Assembly: GCA_039090855.1 (NCBI GenBank)
Contig: CM076999.1
Coordinates: forward strand, 117,551,072-117,615,071
DNA: 64,000 nt
Origin: Macrothele yani
Taxonomy: Eukaryota > Arthropoda > Arachnida > Araneae > Macrothelidae
Reading direction: 5' to 3'
A program made the translations under genes and the position numbers. The notes beneath the pieces were generated by a model. It saw only the letters and a program-made list of their open reading frames with translations, had not been told where the DNA came from and searched no databases. How positions within the stretch are numbered: the first letter of the stretch is position 1; every line of letters begins with the position of its first letter. Positions 21,171 to 32,685 of this stretch are shown one piece after another.

Positions 21171-24100
21171 AAATGGTTGACATGTGGTGTAAAACAAAAG
21201 ATGTGTGATATTGTTGGTGGTGTGGCCTTGATCAAGTAACTCTTTATACCATTCATTTAAGTACTGAGGTAATTATAAGTTTTCCATTTTATAAGCATGC
21301 AGAAATGCAAACATTAAAGTAAAAGATGAAATGGTGAAATTGTTTTTTACTTGTTTTTTAATGCCTTTCTTTATATTCATGATCACAAAACACATTAAAG
21401 GGGGGAGAATCAAAAAGGTTGCTCAAAATTTATAACCATAAAACGCTTAGATTTTTTTGCTGTGTTTGTGTAGTGCGAGATCCAAACAAAAAGGTTATTC
21501 AAAATTTGTCATCGTGAAAGACTTCAGGTATGGAACTTGTCGAAAAGGGCAGCAGCTTGGAACACATCCCTTTCCTCTTTTGCATAGTTTTTTAAAATTT
21601 CTATCCTACTTGATGCAAATTCATTGTACACAGGAATTTTCCAAAATCTGTCAATTTAAATGGATTTATCTGGGATTACGAAAGACACACAAATTTGCTC
21701 CATTCTCACTTGAGTGAAGTGTGGGGGGTTGTGTAGATAGCAGGGTTACTTATTAAGTGCATTGTATTTTTTTTTTTTTTTTTTTACACAGTTTTGAAGA
21801 AATTTTAGTGCTTAACTTAACTGCATTTCTCTAAATATGAAAATTGTGTTACAAGGTTAGACAAAAAAAAAAAAAACTTGATCAGAGGTAATTTTCAGTT
21901 GTCCCCCCCCCCCTTCCTCAGAGAATGATTCCCCCAAGGTTTAGCAAAAAGAAAAGAAGTTATCAGAAATAAAACATTCTTTAGTGTAGGAAAATTGGAG
22001 GGAAATATATCAAATGTGGAAGGAAATTTTGGTCGGTTGCAAGATTTAAACTCTACAAAATTCTCTACACCAGAGCCAGGGGTATGATCAAAAGGGCTGA
22101 TCTGTGTTAAAATTGTAAAAAATAACCCAAGGCATTAGGTCATTAAAACTGAAGTTTGTTGAAAAGGTTTACATGCCACAGATTTTATCAAAAGCTTGTA
22201 AAATGTCAATTGTTCCAAATTAAAACTTCCACCAAATTTCTCCATTGCTGCCAACTTTTTAAGTGCAAGGCACTTAGTAAGAAACACCAAATGTTGATGT
22301 ATTTTAACAGAAGTCATGCTGATTATCATCAATCAACTTGAGAGGCTCCACGGCACAACATCATTCTTTGTACTTTTGCTGCTGTGTGCAGAATAAATGT
22401 CAGAACTTAGGGGTAGTAGTTTAAGAACAGAGTGGTTTACCCCCCCCCTCTTCCAATGAATAGGCTATTGTATGTGCCTAAGCAAGTCTGCAGCAGATCC
22501 CAATTGAAAAAGTGTTAGCTGAGATGCACAAGATTGCACAGTGGTGGATGACATTAATTCACGTCCCTCCCCCAAATATTGGTTTCAGGATTGTAACATA
22601 TCCTGTAAAACGTGAGAATAGATCACATCACAATACAATAAAAAAAAAAAATGTGTATTTTTTTTAGGGATCGGTGTACTGCACTGCTGTTTTATCCCCC
22701 TCCCCTGTATTAAGTCTATCAATAAATTTCCAGCATTTTATTGTCTAATTGATATACTTGCACAAGCAGCTAACATTTATTCATCATGGTGGAAGCAGAG
22801 TTGCATAAAAATAAAATGTATCTGCGTACAGAAAACTTGCCGCAAACCCGAAAATCACACGATAACAACAGAATACTTTAAAGAAAAATTAATTAAATAA
22901 ATAGTTATTAGAACATTACAGATTCCACTGAGGACAAAATAAGTACATTACTACTGAATGTGCAGCAATGTGTGTGAAATGGACCTTTATGGCAAAATAT
23001 TAAAATATTGGACTTTGAACCTCATAAAAACAAGAGACTAATTAATGAAAGTTCTTATATCTAGAAAAACAGTTCCATTAATGAACCTTCAAAATTTATA
23101 AATAGCATTTTCAACAACTTAATTCAAAAATAGTACACTTGCAAAATGCATAAGGAAAAAAATTTAATTTAAGTACTTGAAATGCAAGAGGAACTGGCAA
23201 TAAAGTTTAAATTCTTTCTAAGAGGCTTTGATAAAATCTACTGGCTAGAAATGTCTGTAAGAACAAAAGAACTCAGAAGATGTGAAAAAGATTGAAAGTT
23301 TTTCAAGTTAAAATAGAATTAAATATATTAATCTGAGTAAAGCTTAATATATTGAGTAACTGTTTTAATTGCTGTAAATAACATTTTATTTGTTGTTGTT
23401 TTTTTAACCTACAAGCAAAAACTATCTGCAAAATCTGCTAATAATTTGGAAACTATCCGCATACGTATGTACGTCTACATTCTGCTACTCTGGGTGGAAG
23501 TATGTGTAAATTCTTCATGACTTAAAAGAGATGCAAGCCTGAATCTCCTTCGAGCATTTGCTGTACTGCTTGTCCTCCACATTGCAATCCCATTTCCAGA
23601 CTTCACAAACCATTCATGTTTGTGCAGCTACAGTTACCTCACCACATGTGAACAAATCCATTCTTGTACTTCTGCAGTGGTTTTCTGGAGATTAAACATT
23701 AACAGATGGTGATGAATTTTCACCTTGTTGGTCACTGTGTACTAGTTCAACTAACCACATGTGTTTTCTGGGCAGTGTTCCTAGTGCAGCCCCGCAGCAC
23801 AAAATTCTGACACAGATGATTCAACAGTTTCGGTTTTTGAACCTACTGCATATATAGCAGTGGAAACGTAGGTATTCACCTTATAGTCTGCATTATGCAA
23901 AATTTGTATCTACAGTTGTTGGCATTACTACCACCATATTCTTTACAAAGAAATATTTAAAAAAAAATGCATTCTCACACATTACAGAGAATGTGTGTGA
24001 AAAACAAATTCTTGCTTTTGTAATTTGTACGGTGACATAAAAGAGGATTGATGTAGGGTATAACTGTTTCCAAGGGCATTTGTCTGAGTTTTGTGAAACA

Positions 24101-24419
24101 CTTCTCATTTAACTCTAAATATTAAATGGAACAGTGCTGTCCAAGCAAATTTATTTTACTTTTGTGGAAAACTCAATATAATCATTCAGTTAAAAACAAC
24201 TAAGATTACTGTATTTTTGAAGTACTTTCAATGAAAATATAGGTTCACAGATTTCAGAGCAATACAGCTTGAATTTGTTCTTGTAGATGGTGTCTTGAGG
24301 AATACAACGAATTGTCCATAAATATTTTGGATATTCAGACGTATTCAATATGCCAAGGTCTTATATCAATTCATCAAATACTTCTATTTGTCGAATTCTT
24401 TACGTGGTTACAATTAATC
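21171..24419. other. AT-rich sequence without a supported feature
   Basis: Homopolymer runs (T near 21770, A near 21870, C near 21905 and 22440) and short frames only. Nothing resembling a transposase, RNA gene or repeat array was recognised in this 3.2 kb. Confidence 0.45.
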
Positions 24420-24670
24420 TTATTTATATGTCAACAAATCCGCTGTCATATAATTCACTGTTTCTCGTGTTATCACTAAATTGAGCACGGGAAATGTCAA
24501 TATTATAAATATATACCAAAATTTCAACATGTTACTCACATTCCTTCACGTGGCCCCCAAGATATTGCAGATTTTCAGCAGTTGAAGTCGTCAAACGGAT
24601 ATGGAAGAAGTCTTCATATGGATATTTAAAAGGCAGTGTAAATGTGACCAAGTCTTCAAATAAGTAGATA
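24420..24670 (-). repeat. Inverted copy of the PLE tail (left arm)
   Basis: Reverse complement of 25792-26040 with only scattered mismatches. The outermost bases are TTATTTATATGTCAAC, complementary to the right end. Confidence 0.85.
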
Positions 24671-24698
24671 TATAGAGAGTCTTCAAATAAGTAGATAA

Positions 24699-25527
24699 AT
24701 AAAGAAATTTTGGAAATTAACTGGATAACCGAAACTGCTAGGAAATTTGGATACAGAAAAAAAGATTATTGAAGAAATACTTGAAAATACAAAAAAATCT
24801 TTTAGTAACAATAACACTAAACATAAAACTGAAATAAAATTTGCGAGTAAATTTCCCCTACATTCCTCCAATAACGAACATACTAAAGAAGGAATGCGCT
24901 AAAGAAAAAATGATACTAGCGGAAACAATTATAGATAACGAAACCATATTGACAGCGGGAAACGAACGAAGATCAATACTGGATAAAGCAGGTGTATACT
25001 GCATACCAACAACAAAAAACTCTACAGAAACAAAAAGAAATGAAGTATACATCGGAAGTACTAAAAGAAGATTTAAGACCAGATTGGATGAACATATATC
25101 CAACTGGAACAAAAAAGAGAACAAGACATCTTTAATTCAGCATTGCATAGAAAATGAGGTTATCCCATATTGGTCAGAAGCAAAATTAATAACATTGCAT
25201 AAAACAAAGAATCAAATTTTAACATTGGAAGCAGTGATGATTGAAAAAACTAAGGAAACAAATTGTAATAATAACGACCCAGTGGATCTTCCATATGCTT
25301 GGAGATACCTAAAAGAAAAAGAAAATAACCATAATAAAAATAAAAAATACAGAAACAGGATAAAATATAAATCTATCAACAAACAGATGGCGACACCTAA
25401 CAAATTGGAATTGGAAGAAAATTCGAACGATCCAATTGAAAACGCACACGACTTGAGATGCGCAATGAGACCAAAAACCGAATGTGCAGTAGTTCGGACG
25501 ACGTGGAACTTCGGACTCTGCCGGTAG
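24699..25527 (+). pseudogene. PLE family A: end of reverse transcriptase plus GIY-YIG endonuclease
   Basis: The first codons (NWITETARKFGY) are the post-RT thumb region typical of PLEs. From 24841 an open frame of 228 codons runs without a stop: FPYIPPITNILKKECAKEK, LDKAGVYCIPTT (the GIY strand), EVYIGSTKRRFKTRLDEH (the YIG strand and helix with conserved Arg), and EAVMIEKT (the Glu/metal-site helix). The endonuclease nicks target DNA for insertion. The N-terminal RT with its catalytic Asp residues is missing, replaced by the inverted tail, so the element cannot move by itself. The frame past about 25400 is tail sequence read through. Confidence 0.85.
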
Positions 25528-25579
25528 ATTTGATTTAAGTGGCCAAGAAACAAACATGAATGGGAAATAACTCATTTAT

Positions 25580-25624
25580 ATCCACTGAAAATGATTACAA
25601 ATAGTAATTGAAACTAGTATGGGT
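25580..25624 (+). ncRNA. Hammerhead-type ribozyme fold in PLE copy 2
   Basis: ATCCA, CTGAAAA, stem II GATTAC...GTAATT, GAAAC, GTA and TGGGT occur in the order of copy 1. Stem II differs from copy 1 in both strands at once (C-G changed to A-T), which keeps pairing. The core has CTGAAAA instead of CUGANGA, a change at a catalytic guanine, so this copy is probably inactive. Confidence 0.6.
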
Positions 25625-25791
25625 ACTTGTGCTACGGGAAACAAAGATTGAACTGTCATCGATACAAAATATTTTATTGCCAACTCGACTCACCTTCAGC
25701 GTGGGGTTCTGACGTTTTAATTCTTTTAAAGTTCATAAGTCATATTTTAAATAACGAATCTGAAATAGTGATTATCACTTGCTGCTTTTTA

Positions 25792-26040
25792 TCTACTTAT
25801 TTGAAGACTTGGTCATATTTACGCTGCCTTTTAAATATCCATATGAAGACTTCTTCCATATCCGTTTGACGACTTCAACTGCTGAAAATCTGCAATATCT
25901 TGGGGACCACATGAAGGAATGTGAGTTACATGTTGAAATTTTGGTATATATTTATAATATTGACGTTTCCCGTGCTCAATTCAGTGATAATGTGAGAAAC
26001 AGTGAATTATATGACAGCGGATTTATTGACATATAAATAA
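25792..26040 (+). repeat. PLE tail (right arm of inverted repeat)
   Basis: Partner of 24420-24670. Ends GACATATAAATAA. Confidence 0.85.
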
Positions 26041-26571
26041 CATGCCAAGATCTTTTTTTCATTATGCTGTAAATGTATTCCAACCAGATAATTGTTCTTT
26101 CATGCACTAATTCTCGAAACATTTTATCTCACATTTATTAGTTTTTGTTCTTTTGAAACACTAGTCACTAATGTTGCAAAGAAATTTTCTGTGGAAAGAA
26201 ATTGTGGGATGTAAAGTATTATATCAACAGAATAACAAAATCCAGCTTACATTAAAAAAAACTCTTTCTTTCCTTTTTTTTAATGAATATTATCTCTCTT
26301 GTGACTATCATTTTATTTTGGTATGTTGCCATTTCACTACATATATTTAGAGTAAAAAGAAAACGTTAGTAGTTAAAGAGAATAATTGTGCCAAGGAAAT
26401 TGGAAAGGAGAAAATAATTGAAAGGATTTGTGTCACTATTGACAAAATTAAAGTTACATATAGGTTCCACTGATAAAAGATAATAAATGGGGGAGGGGGT
26501 AGTCACCAGTATTAGGGAATGGTGTAAAGAGCAATATGACCACAAAAAGGAGAATAAATATGTTTAAAATA
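26041..26571. other. No supported feature
   Basis: AT-rich spacer between the PLE and the Tc1 element. Confidence 0.4.
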
Positions 26572-26573
26572 TA

Positions 26574-28114
26574 CACTGGCGTGCAAAAATTAAGGACTAG
26601 GCGGTTTTTCGAATGTAACATCGTGCAGAAGTGTTCCACATCGACTCAAATCATACCATAAGATCCCCAAGATGTAAGAATATGGGACAAGTGAGCAAAA
26701 CCGTCCAAACAAGGAATCCAAAGGATACAAAGGCACTTTATTGAACAGATAGCTTCGAGCACAACTGGACAAAAGACAGAAACATCTATGTGACAGGCGG
26801 CTGCCAAGAAAAATCCAGTCTTTAGTAGGGGATATGATCACCCCTGACTGCGTTGCAGGATTTACAACGTCTGTCCATGCTGAGGACGAGGTTGTCAAGG
26901 AGCTGTTGAGGCATCGCGGCCCATTCCTCTTGTAGCGCGCCAATCGCAGCTACGTAATAGTTGCTGGCGGCTGGTTACGTGCTGCATAGCGTCTCCCGAG
27001 AAGGTACCACACGTGTTCGATTGGATTTCAGTTCGGGGACCTTGCAGGCCAATCCATGTGTTGAATATCTTCACTCCCCAACAGCTCTGCGACAGCCACT
27101 GTAGGATGAAATGTAGTGTTGTCGTCCATGAAGAGGAACTCAGGACCCACAGCACCTCTAAACAGACGCACGCGAGGCAGGAGAACCTCTGTACAATAGC
27201 AGACACCAGTGACTGAACCTCCTTGGAAGATGTGGAGGTCAGTACGGCTACCAAGCATGATACCGCCCCAAACGAGAACTCCGCCACCTCCAAACCGGTC
27301 CCTTTCGATGATGTTGGAGGTGTGATTGCGTGTTCCTTGCTCTCTCCAGATGTGTATACGTCCAGAATCGCTCATCAGACTAAATCAGCTCCCATCCGTA
27401 AAGAGAACTCGACCCCATTGCTGTGTCCAGTTCTTGTGTTCCTGGCACCACAGAAACCGCCGTCTCCGATGAGCAGGCGTTAATGGCACACACCGTACTG
27501 GTCGTCGTGCAAATAGACCACCTTTGTGCAGCCTCCTGGCCACGGTAAAACGCGATAACGGACGTCCAGTTGTCTGTTGCATGTGCCTTAGGATTTCTCC
27601 CGCTGTCTGCTGTCTCTCTCTTCTCGCCTGTAGGACAATATACCGGTCGTCCGCCGCCGTGGTTGCTCGTGGGCCACCACTGCTAAACTGTCAAGACAGC
27701 TGTTCCTGTCATTTGAAATGCTCTCCAAGCTCGTGAAACGATGCTGTGAGCGATCACAAACTTCTCGGCGACACTAGTCACACTCCGACCTTCTTCCAAC
27801 TTCCCAATGACGCAACATCGGGTAAGCCATCCAGATGTCGTCTACTGGGTTGCCTGTTGGCCATATCACACGGTGGCAGCAACTCGACGTCGTTCAAACC
27901 GATGTACACCGTGCAATAGCTTTCACCGAACTGCTGAGCATACACCGCCCGTATCCTTCTGACAATCCCCTTCTACGTCATGCTGCATATATGCGCATGC
28001 CCTACCGTACCGGACCCTAGTCTATCTCCTGAGTGATCTTTCGGTCTGTTCTGCCTGCTCGTTCCGCTGTTATGCTAATTTATCCTCTTCGTCCTTAATT
28101 TCTACACACCAGTG
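26574..28114 (-). mobile_element. Full-length Tc1 transposon, 1541 bp
   Basis: The left end CACTGGCGTGCAAAAATTAA and the right end are inverted repeats of about 24 bp with few mismatches. TA lies directly outside each end (26572-26573 and 28115-28116), the Tc1/mariner target duplication. The size is normal for Tc1. The transposase is on the minus strand and broken. Confidence 0.9.
26822..27864 (-). pseudogene. Tc1 transposase, frameshifted
   Basis: The start is MANRQPSRRHLDG, followed by an early frameshift near 27810. The DNA-binding region includes RRERQQTAGEILRHMQQTTG and RPLSRFTVARRLHKGGLFAR. The catalytic part has LTPAHRRRRFLWCQEHKNW, FTDGS (first Asp, then a stop), GGGGVLVWGGIMLGSRTDL, LFMDDNTTFHPTV (second Asp in a slightly altered QDN motif), DWPARSPN, a TGA, and NPIEHVWYLLGRR (Glu). 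It ends ...SCNAVRGDHIPY. The span of about 347 codons is the normal Tc1 length (about 340), so the gene is intact in layout but killed by at least two stops and a frameshift. Confidence 0.85.
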
Positions 28115-28116
28115 TA

Positions 28117-28779
28117 TTTTGAATGTGACACTAAAAAATTTTCTTATTGGAATGTAGAATGTTTCCTGTGATAAATTTTCATGTTGATGTGGTATGAATA
28201 AAGAGGAGGAGGTGATAAAGCTCTCTGTGTTAAAATAGTGCATAGATTCTCAGTGATGCAAATTGTAAATATGTGTCAAGAAATATTTTCATTATGAAAT
28301 GAATGAAACAAAAAGAATTGAATGATAAAACAAAAACAAAAAATTCTAGTGAACATTGTCTCTTAACCTAAAGTAATATTTTTCAGTTACTCGCCAGGCA
28401 GTGAGCACTAATCTGTTCAAACAGGGGATGAAAATAGAAACCAAGCATGTAAAAAGGTAAATCCATTTTTGTAAGCAGATGCATGTCAATTGAAAAAAAA
28501 ATGATTTTTGTATTCAGTGTTTGCGCTGTAAAGTGTTCTCTTCTAGGAGTTTTAGGTTTTTGTCAGAAAGAAAAAAGTCCAGCAAAATGTTACATAGATT
28601 GGGAAAATTTTATTTTATGCTGTTTTTCATATATATCTATTTAGCTGTCCTGTGAAATTTTAATATATTAGCTCCTAAAAGCCAAGATCATTTGCCTGAA
28701 CAAAATTATTAATGCAGATGTGGGATTTTTTTTTTCTTTCCAGTTTTACAGAGATTTTCTTTTACTTTGGATCATTGAG
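28117..28779. other. No supported feature
   Basis: AT-rich sequence with no recognisable coding or repeat signal. Confidence 0.4.
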
Positions 28780-28981
28780 ATTGATGCAAAACTTCACTTT
28801 TCAGGTACTGAAAACTTTTGGGGGCAGCCCTTACTTATAATCTGGATTGTTAGAAAAAGAACAAATGGGGGAAAGTAAATAATGTGATAGTAAACGAGAA
28901 CTCTGCTACCTCCAAACCATCTTCCTGCTTTTAGGCCAGTGTCTCCCGATTTTAATTCAATTTTGCTAATAGCATTTACGA

Positions 28982-29034
<53 letters not shown>
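28982..29034. repeat. (TA)n microsatellite
   Basis: Uninterrupted TA dinucleotides, about 26 units. Confidence 0.95.
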
Positions 29035-29037
<3 letters not shown>

Positions 29038-29449
29038 TATTTAAGTGGTGCTTATATGGTGATATTCGAAAGATGTAAGTAAAATGATGCAGAAATTTCG
29101 CCTGTGATGTTCTTTTTTTCTGGCGATGTTCCCTCGTGTTTCCCTTTATTGATGTTATCATAAATGTTTATATTTTGTGTTGTAAAAGGAAGCAAACATT
29201 TTCAAAAATGGAAGTTTCGTGAAGAAAAAAAAATGCTCTTGTGGTCATAAAGGAGATAAATTTACAAAAACAAAAGTTAGATGGGGTAGGAAAATTTCCC
29301 TGTAATCCTAAGTGATTTTTCTCATTATGTTTGTTTTCTCTGTTGCTAAATGTCATTTTATTCCATATAATGTTTTCATTTCAGCATGTAAAAAGGGTGT
29401 TAAAATTTCAGAAGTTTGGATGATATGAGCATTTCTCCCATGATCCTAA

Positions 29450-29452
<3 letters not shown>

Positions 29453-29508
<56 letters not shown>
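29453..29508. repeat. (TG)n microsatellite
   Basis: Uninterrupted TG dinucleotides, about 28 units. Confidence 0.95.
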
Positions 29509-29509
<1 letters not shown>

Positions 29510-29997
29510 ACGTGCCTTCTGTCCTGTATTGTTGCTAAATGTCATTTCACCAACTAAATATTTGCATTTCACCATGAATAAGGAGACAAAAATGATCAGT
29601 AATGGAAGTAACGAAAATTTCTTCCATAATCTTAATTTCTTTTTTTTTTTTTTCTCAATGCTTTCTGTCTGTCATTATTCAAAGTAATCAGAATTGTGTA
29701 CTGAATTGCCTGTAGTTTACTGGTCACCATGTAACATATCAGAAAACCCAAAAACCAAATCGCCCCGGAACGGGAAACAAACCCACATTGTGATTGCTTT
29801 GAATAATGTTGTAAATTTTCCATGTATTTCTGTTGGATATTTCTTCCCTAATTTCTATCTTTGTGTCATGTATTGTTTTGAAGTGAAAAGGGGAGGTAAA
29901 AATTGCTGCAAATGGAAGTGATGAAATTATTGGCAACATTGTAGGAATTGATGCATGGTGGGTAAAGGTGTTCGTTCATACCTTCATAAGTCAAATA

Positions 29998-29998
29998 A

Positions 29999-30034
<36 letters not shown>
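29998..30034. repeat. (CA)n microsatellite
   Basis: About 18 CA units just upstream of the hairpin at 30068. Confidence 0.95.
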
Positions 30035-30037
<3 letters not shown>

Positions 30038-30067
30038 GTAGTTGTGGGCAGGGCAACAAGTCTCCCA

Positions 30068-30123
30068 GTATTCTGCCTGCACCACCCACAGGCAATGCCC
30101 TCTGGGTGGTGCAGGCAGAATAC
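30068..30123. repeat. Perfect 21-bp hairpin
   Basis: 30068-30088 and 30103-30123 are exact reverse complements, with a 14-base spacer. The stem is GC-rich in an AT-rich setting. No T-run follows directly, and no gene adjoins it. Confidence 0.9.
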
Positions 30124-30620
30124 ATCAATATCAATCATTCATGGTCTTCAGTTCGACAGTTTTTTCAGCATAAGTGTCACTCAATCGAGTCGGCCGTGAC
30201 CAGCCGTTGCAAAACTGCTGAAATTTCTACTGGCCATACAAAATTAAAAAAATAATAATAATTCAGTAGCTTCTCTACTTACGTTTCTATGAAATTAAAT
30301 GGGTGCATGTTTTTTCTTCTTTCTAATGAGAGACACCTCCCCACTAACTTCATAAAAACAGATGCAGAGCAGTTCCTGCATAGGATCATTAGATTGACTG
30401 CAAATATTGCATACGCTTTTGTTCCAAAACGATTGATTTTTGAACAATTTATTTTCAGTGTTGTAATATCATTACTTTTACTGTCTTAATTTACACATAC
30501 ATAATTTATTTTTGAGAGGCCATTGAAGTTAGATGTCTAATTTCTTTCATAATATCTAAAACAAAGGGACAAAAACTAGGATATATATGCATAAAGTGGC
30601 ACTAATAATGTTGATACAGT
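30124..30620. other. No supported feature
   Basis: The part around 30140-30175 resembles 37745-37790 (a shared dispersed repeat). The remainder is unique. Confidence 0.4.
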
Positions 30621-30624
30621 TTAC

Positions 30625-30960
30625 CACTGATATGTACTGTGTCTGATCTTCCCATCAGAGGTATCTGCCCACCACAATTGAATAGCATTTTGAGTATCAA
30701 AATTTTCAATTGAAGGGCCATTGCATCTAATCATCATTAAGTCATTTAAAGTGTGACTATTCAGACATGCCCAATTGCTCATTTTTATGAGGTTCATTGC
30801 TGAAAAACCATGCTCACGTGGAGCAATAATACTACATGGCATTAGATGTAGCAGCTGCATCATCTCCAAAACATTGCTGTAACAGTTTGTTTCTTTTTGT
30901 TCAGCATATATACGGCTAAACAGAAATTCGGAGATAATTCTTTTGCCTGTAGATGGCATT
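30625..30960 (-). pseudogene. hAT transposase C-terminal fragment
   Basis: Minus-strand blocks are EMMQLLHLMPCSIIAPREHG, FSAMNLIKMSNWACLNSHTL, NDLMMIRCNGPS and FDTQNAIQLWW. This follows the hAT dimerisation layout: a helix, P.S.A..E.GFS...IK....L....L..LM.I, then a GPS...F....A..LW tail. CER is altered to PREHG. It is an open frame of about 120 codons with no upstream core. It belongs to a different hAT lineage from the one at 18285 and abuts the mariner that starts at 30964. Confidence 0.7.
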
Positions 30961-31159
30961 ATACAGGGTGTCCGAGAATTATTGGGCACATTACAAAATT
31001 ATGTAGAAAAAACTATGAGCATTGTCAGTTTGTTTATGTCACGTATTACTAACACGGTTTCTATATTTTTGTTTTGCAGAATTGTTATTCCCAGAATCTG
31101 ATAGATGGTGCTAGGTGTGGCCTGATGAGGAATGTATGAGAAATGTGCAATCAGTAGTC

Positions 31160-32461
31160 ATGTCATCCGTGCAGCAGAAGGCGATGTGTGTGTTATGGCT
31201 TGCAGAATTAAAGTCTGTCGTTAAAGTTAAAAGACGGTACCGTTTAGAGTATGGTTGTAATCCTCCATCAACGAATTCAGTTAAGTGGTGGATGAAACAG
31301 TTTAAAGAAACTGGCAATGTGAAACATCGTGGAGGAGCCAGTAGGCCTAGCAACAGCGGTGAGATGGTTGATCAAGTTAATGAAAGTTTTCGACGAAGCC
31401 CCAGGAAATCCGTTCGTAAAGCAAGCAGATAACTGTGCATTCTTCCGAAATCAACAGTTCATGATATCTTGCAGAAGAAATTAAAGTTTCATGCTTATAA
31501 AATTCAAATAGTGCAAAAGATGCATGTAAATTATCACACTCTGCGATACGATTTCGCTGTGAATAAGCTGAATCGAGTGGAAAACGACGAAAACTTTCTC
31601 AGTACTGTAATTTTTAGTGATGAATCCACATTTCATGTATCAGGTATTGTGAATCATCACAACTGTAGGATATGGGGCAGTGAACCGCCTCATGCTGCTA
31701 TTGAACTAGAACGTAATTCTCCAAAAGTTAATGTGTGGTGCGCCTATCAAAAAGAGAAGTGATTGGCCCTTTCTTCTTCTGCGAAAAAACCATAAATGGT
31801 GACATTTACTTGGATATGCTAGGAAATTTCGCTATACCCTAGATCAAAAGATATGACATCATTTTTTAACAAGACGGCGCACCTGCATTAGTCAATGTGT
31901 GTACGTAAGTGCCTAAATGGGCATCATCACAACTGTAGGATATGGGGCAGTGAACCGCCTCATGCTGCTATTGAACTAGAACGTAATTCTCCAAAAGTTA
32001 ATGTGTGGTGCGCCTATCAAAAAGAGAAGTGATTGGCCCTTTCTTCTTCTGCGAAAAAACCATAAATGGTGACATTTACTTGAATATGCTAGGAAATTTC
32101 GCTATACCCTAGATCAAAAGATATGACATCATTTTTTAACAAGACGGCGCACCTGCATTAGTCAATGTGTGTACGTAAGTGCCTAAATGGGCATTTCCCC
32201 AACAGATGGATTGGGCGAGGTGGTCCCATTCCGTGGCCTCGTCGCTCTCCAGATCTTACTCCATTGGATTATTTCATGTAGGGTTATGTGAAGGATCGTG
32301 TCTATCAGACGTCTTGTACTGATTTGCAGGAACTGAAGCAGCGTATCACAGCTGCTATTAATTCCATAACTCCTCAGATGCTTGCCAATACATGGCATGA
32401 AATCGAGTATCGCTTGGATGTACTACAAGCAACCAAGGGATCTCACATCGAAATTTGTTAA
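31160..32461 (+). pseudogene. Mariner-like transposase, broken and internally duplicated
   Basis: The start is MSSVQQKAMCVLWLAELKSV (helix-turn-helix), continuing to WWMKQFKETGNVKHRGGASR (linker). A stop follows near 31430. LNRVENDENFLSTVIFSDES holds the first Asp and VNVWCAYQKEK the strand after it. QDGAPA holds the second Asp, preceded by a stop. The block RRSPDLTPLDYFM carries the third acidic residue, then YVKDRVYQTSCTDLQELKQR and the C-terminal helix. The segment from HNCRIWGSEPP to the QDG motif is present twice. The family resembles the insect elements with a G(R)GGP..WP.RSPDLTP motif. Confidence 0.8.
31653..32192. repeat. 270-bp tandem duplication
   Basis: 31653-31922 and 31923-32192 are almost identical (one G/A difference seen, near 31815 versus 32085), so the duplication is recent compared with the element itself. 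Confidence 0.9.
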
Positions 32462-32685
32462 CTTGTGTAGTTACATTGTAAGTTAGTACAGTCAGTTTCT
32501 TTCTATCTGTTTAGTGTTTTGTTTTATATAATTTTGTAATGTGTCCAATAATTCTCAGACACCCTGTACTTTGTGCAAGGTACACGATGGCAACCCTTGC
32601 TCCATAAAAATTCACCAACCACCACCCTGGCAAAGGTACATATGCCATGGCAAAGATCAAATATACCATGGCAAAGGTTATTTTA

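Larger units (their letters stand above)
24420..26040 (+). mobile_element. Penelope-like element (family A), copy 2, with inverted tail copies
   Basis: A plus-strand C-terminal reverse transcriptase remnant and GIY-YIG endonuclease (24699-25527) are followed by a hammerhead-like fold and a tail. The last 250 bases (25792-26040) occur again, inverted, at the left (24420-24670), so the element begins and ends with the same sequence in opposite orientations. This is the inverted pseudo-LTR arrangement known for Penelope. A 19-base stretch GTCTTCAAATAAGTAGATA is directly duplicated at the junction between the left arm and the coding part. Confidence 0.8.
28780..29940. repeat. R1 repeat array with embedded microsatellites
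   Basis: Several diverged monomers of about 130-170 bases are recognised by AAAAATGGAAGTT(A)G, TTTCTCCC(G)TAAT, TTTTTTTCT...GATGTT and TGTTGCTAAATGTCATTT. Copies fall at about 29100, 29255, 29400, 29585 and 29890. The same monomer recurs at 34.97-35.7 kb and once at 2.2 kb. Confidence 0.6.
30964..32566 (+). mobile_element. Tc1/mariner-superfamily element, 1603 bp, with internal duplication
   Basis: The terminal inverted repeats begin CAGGGTGTC(C/T)GAGAATT and match over about 35 bases. TA flanks both ends (30962-30963 and 32567-32568). The extra length over 1.33 kb is due to a 270-base tandem duplication at 31653-32192. Confidence 0.9.

Noticed and set aside
28976..29161. Open frame ending in Ile-Tyr repeats
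   Set aside because: Translation of the (TA)n tract.
29454..29687. Open frame with Cys-Val repeats
   Set aside because: It is the translation of the (TG)n microsatellite.
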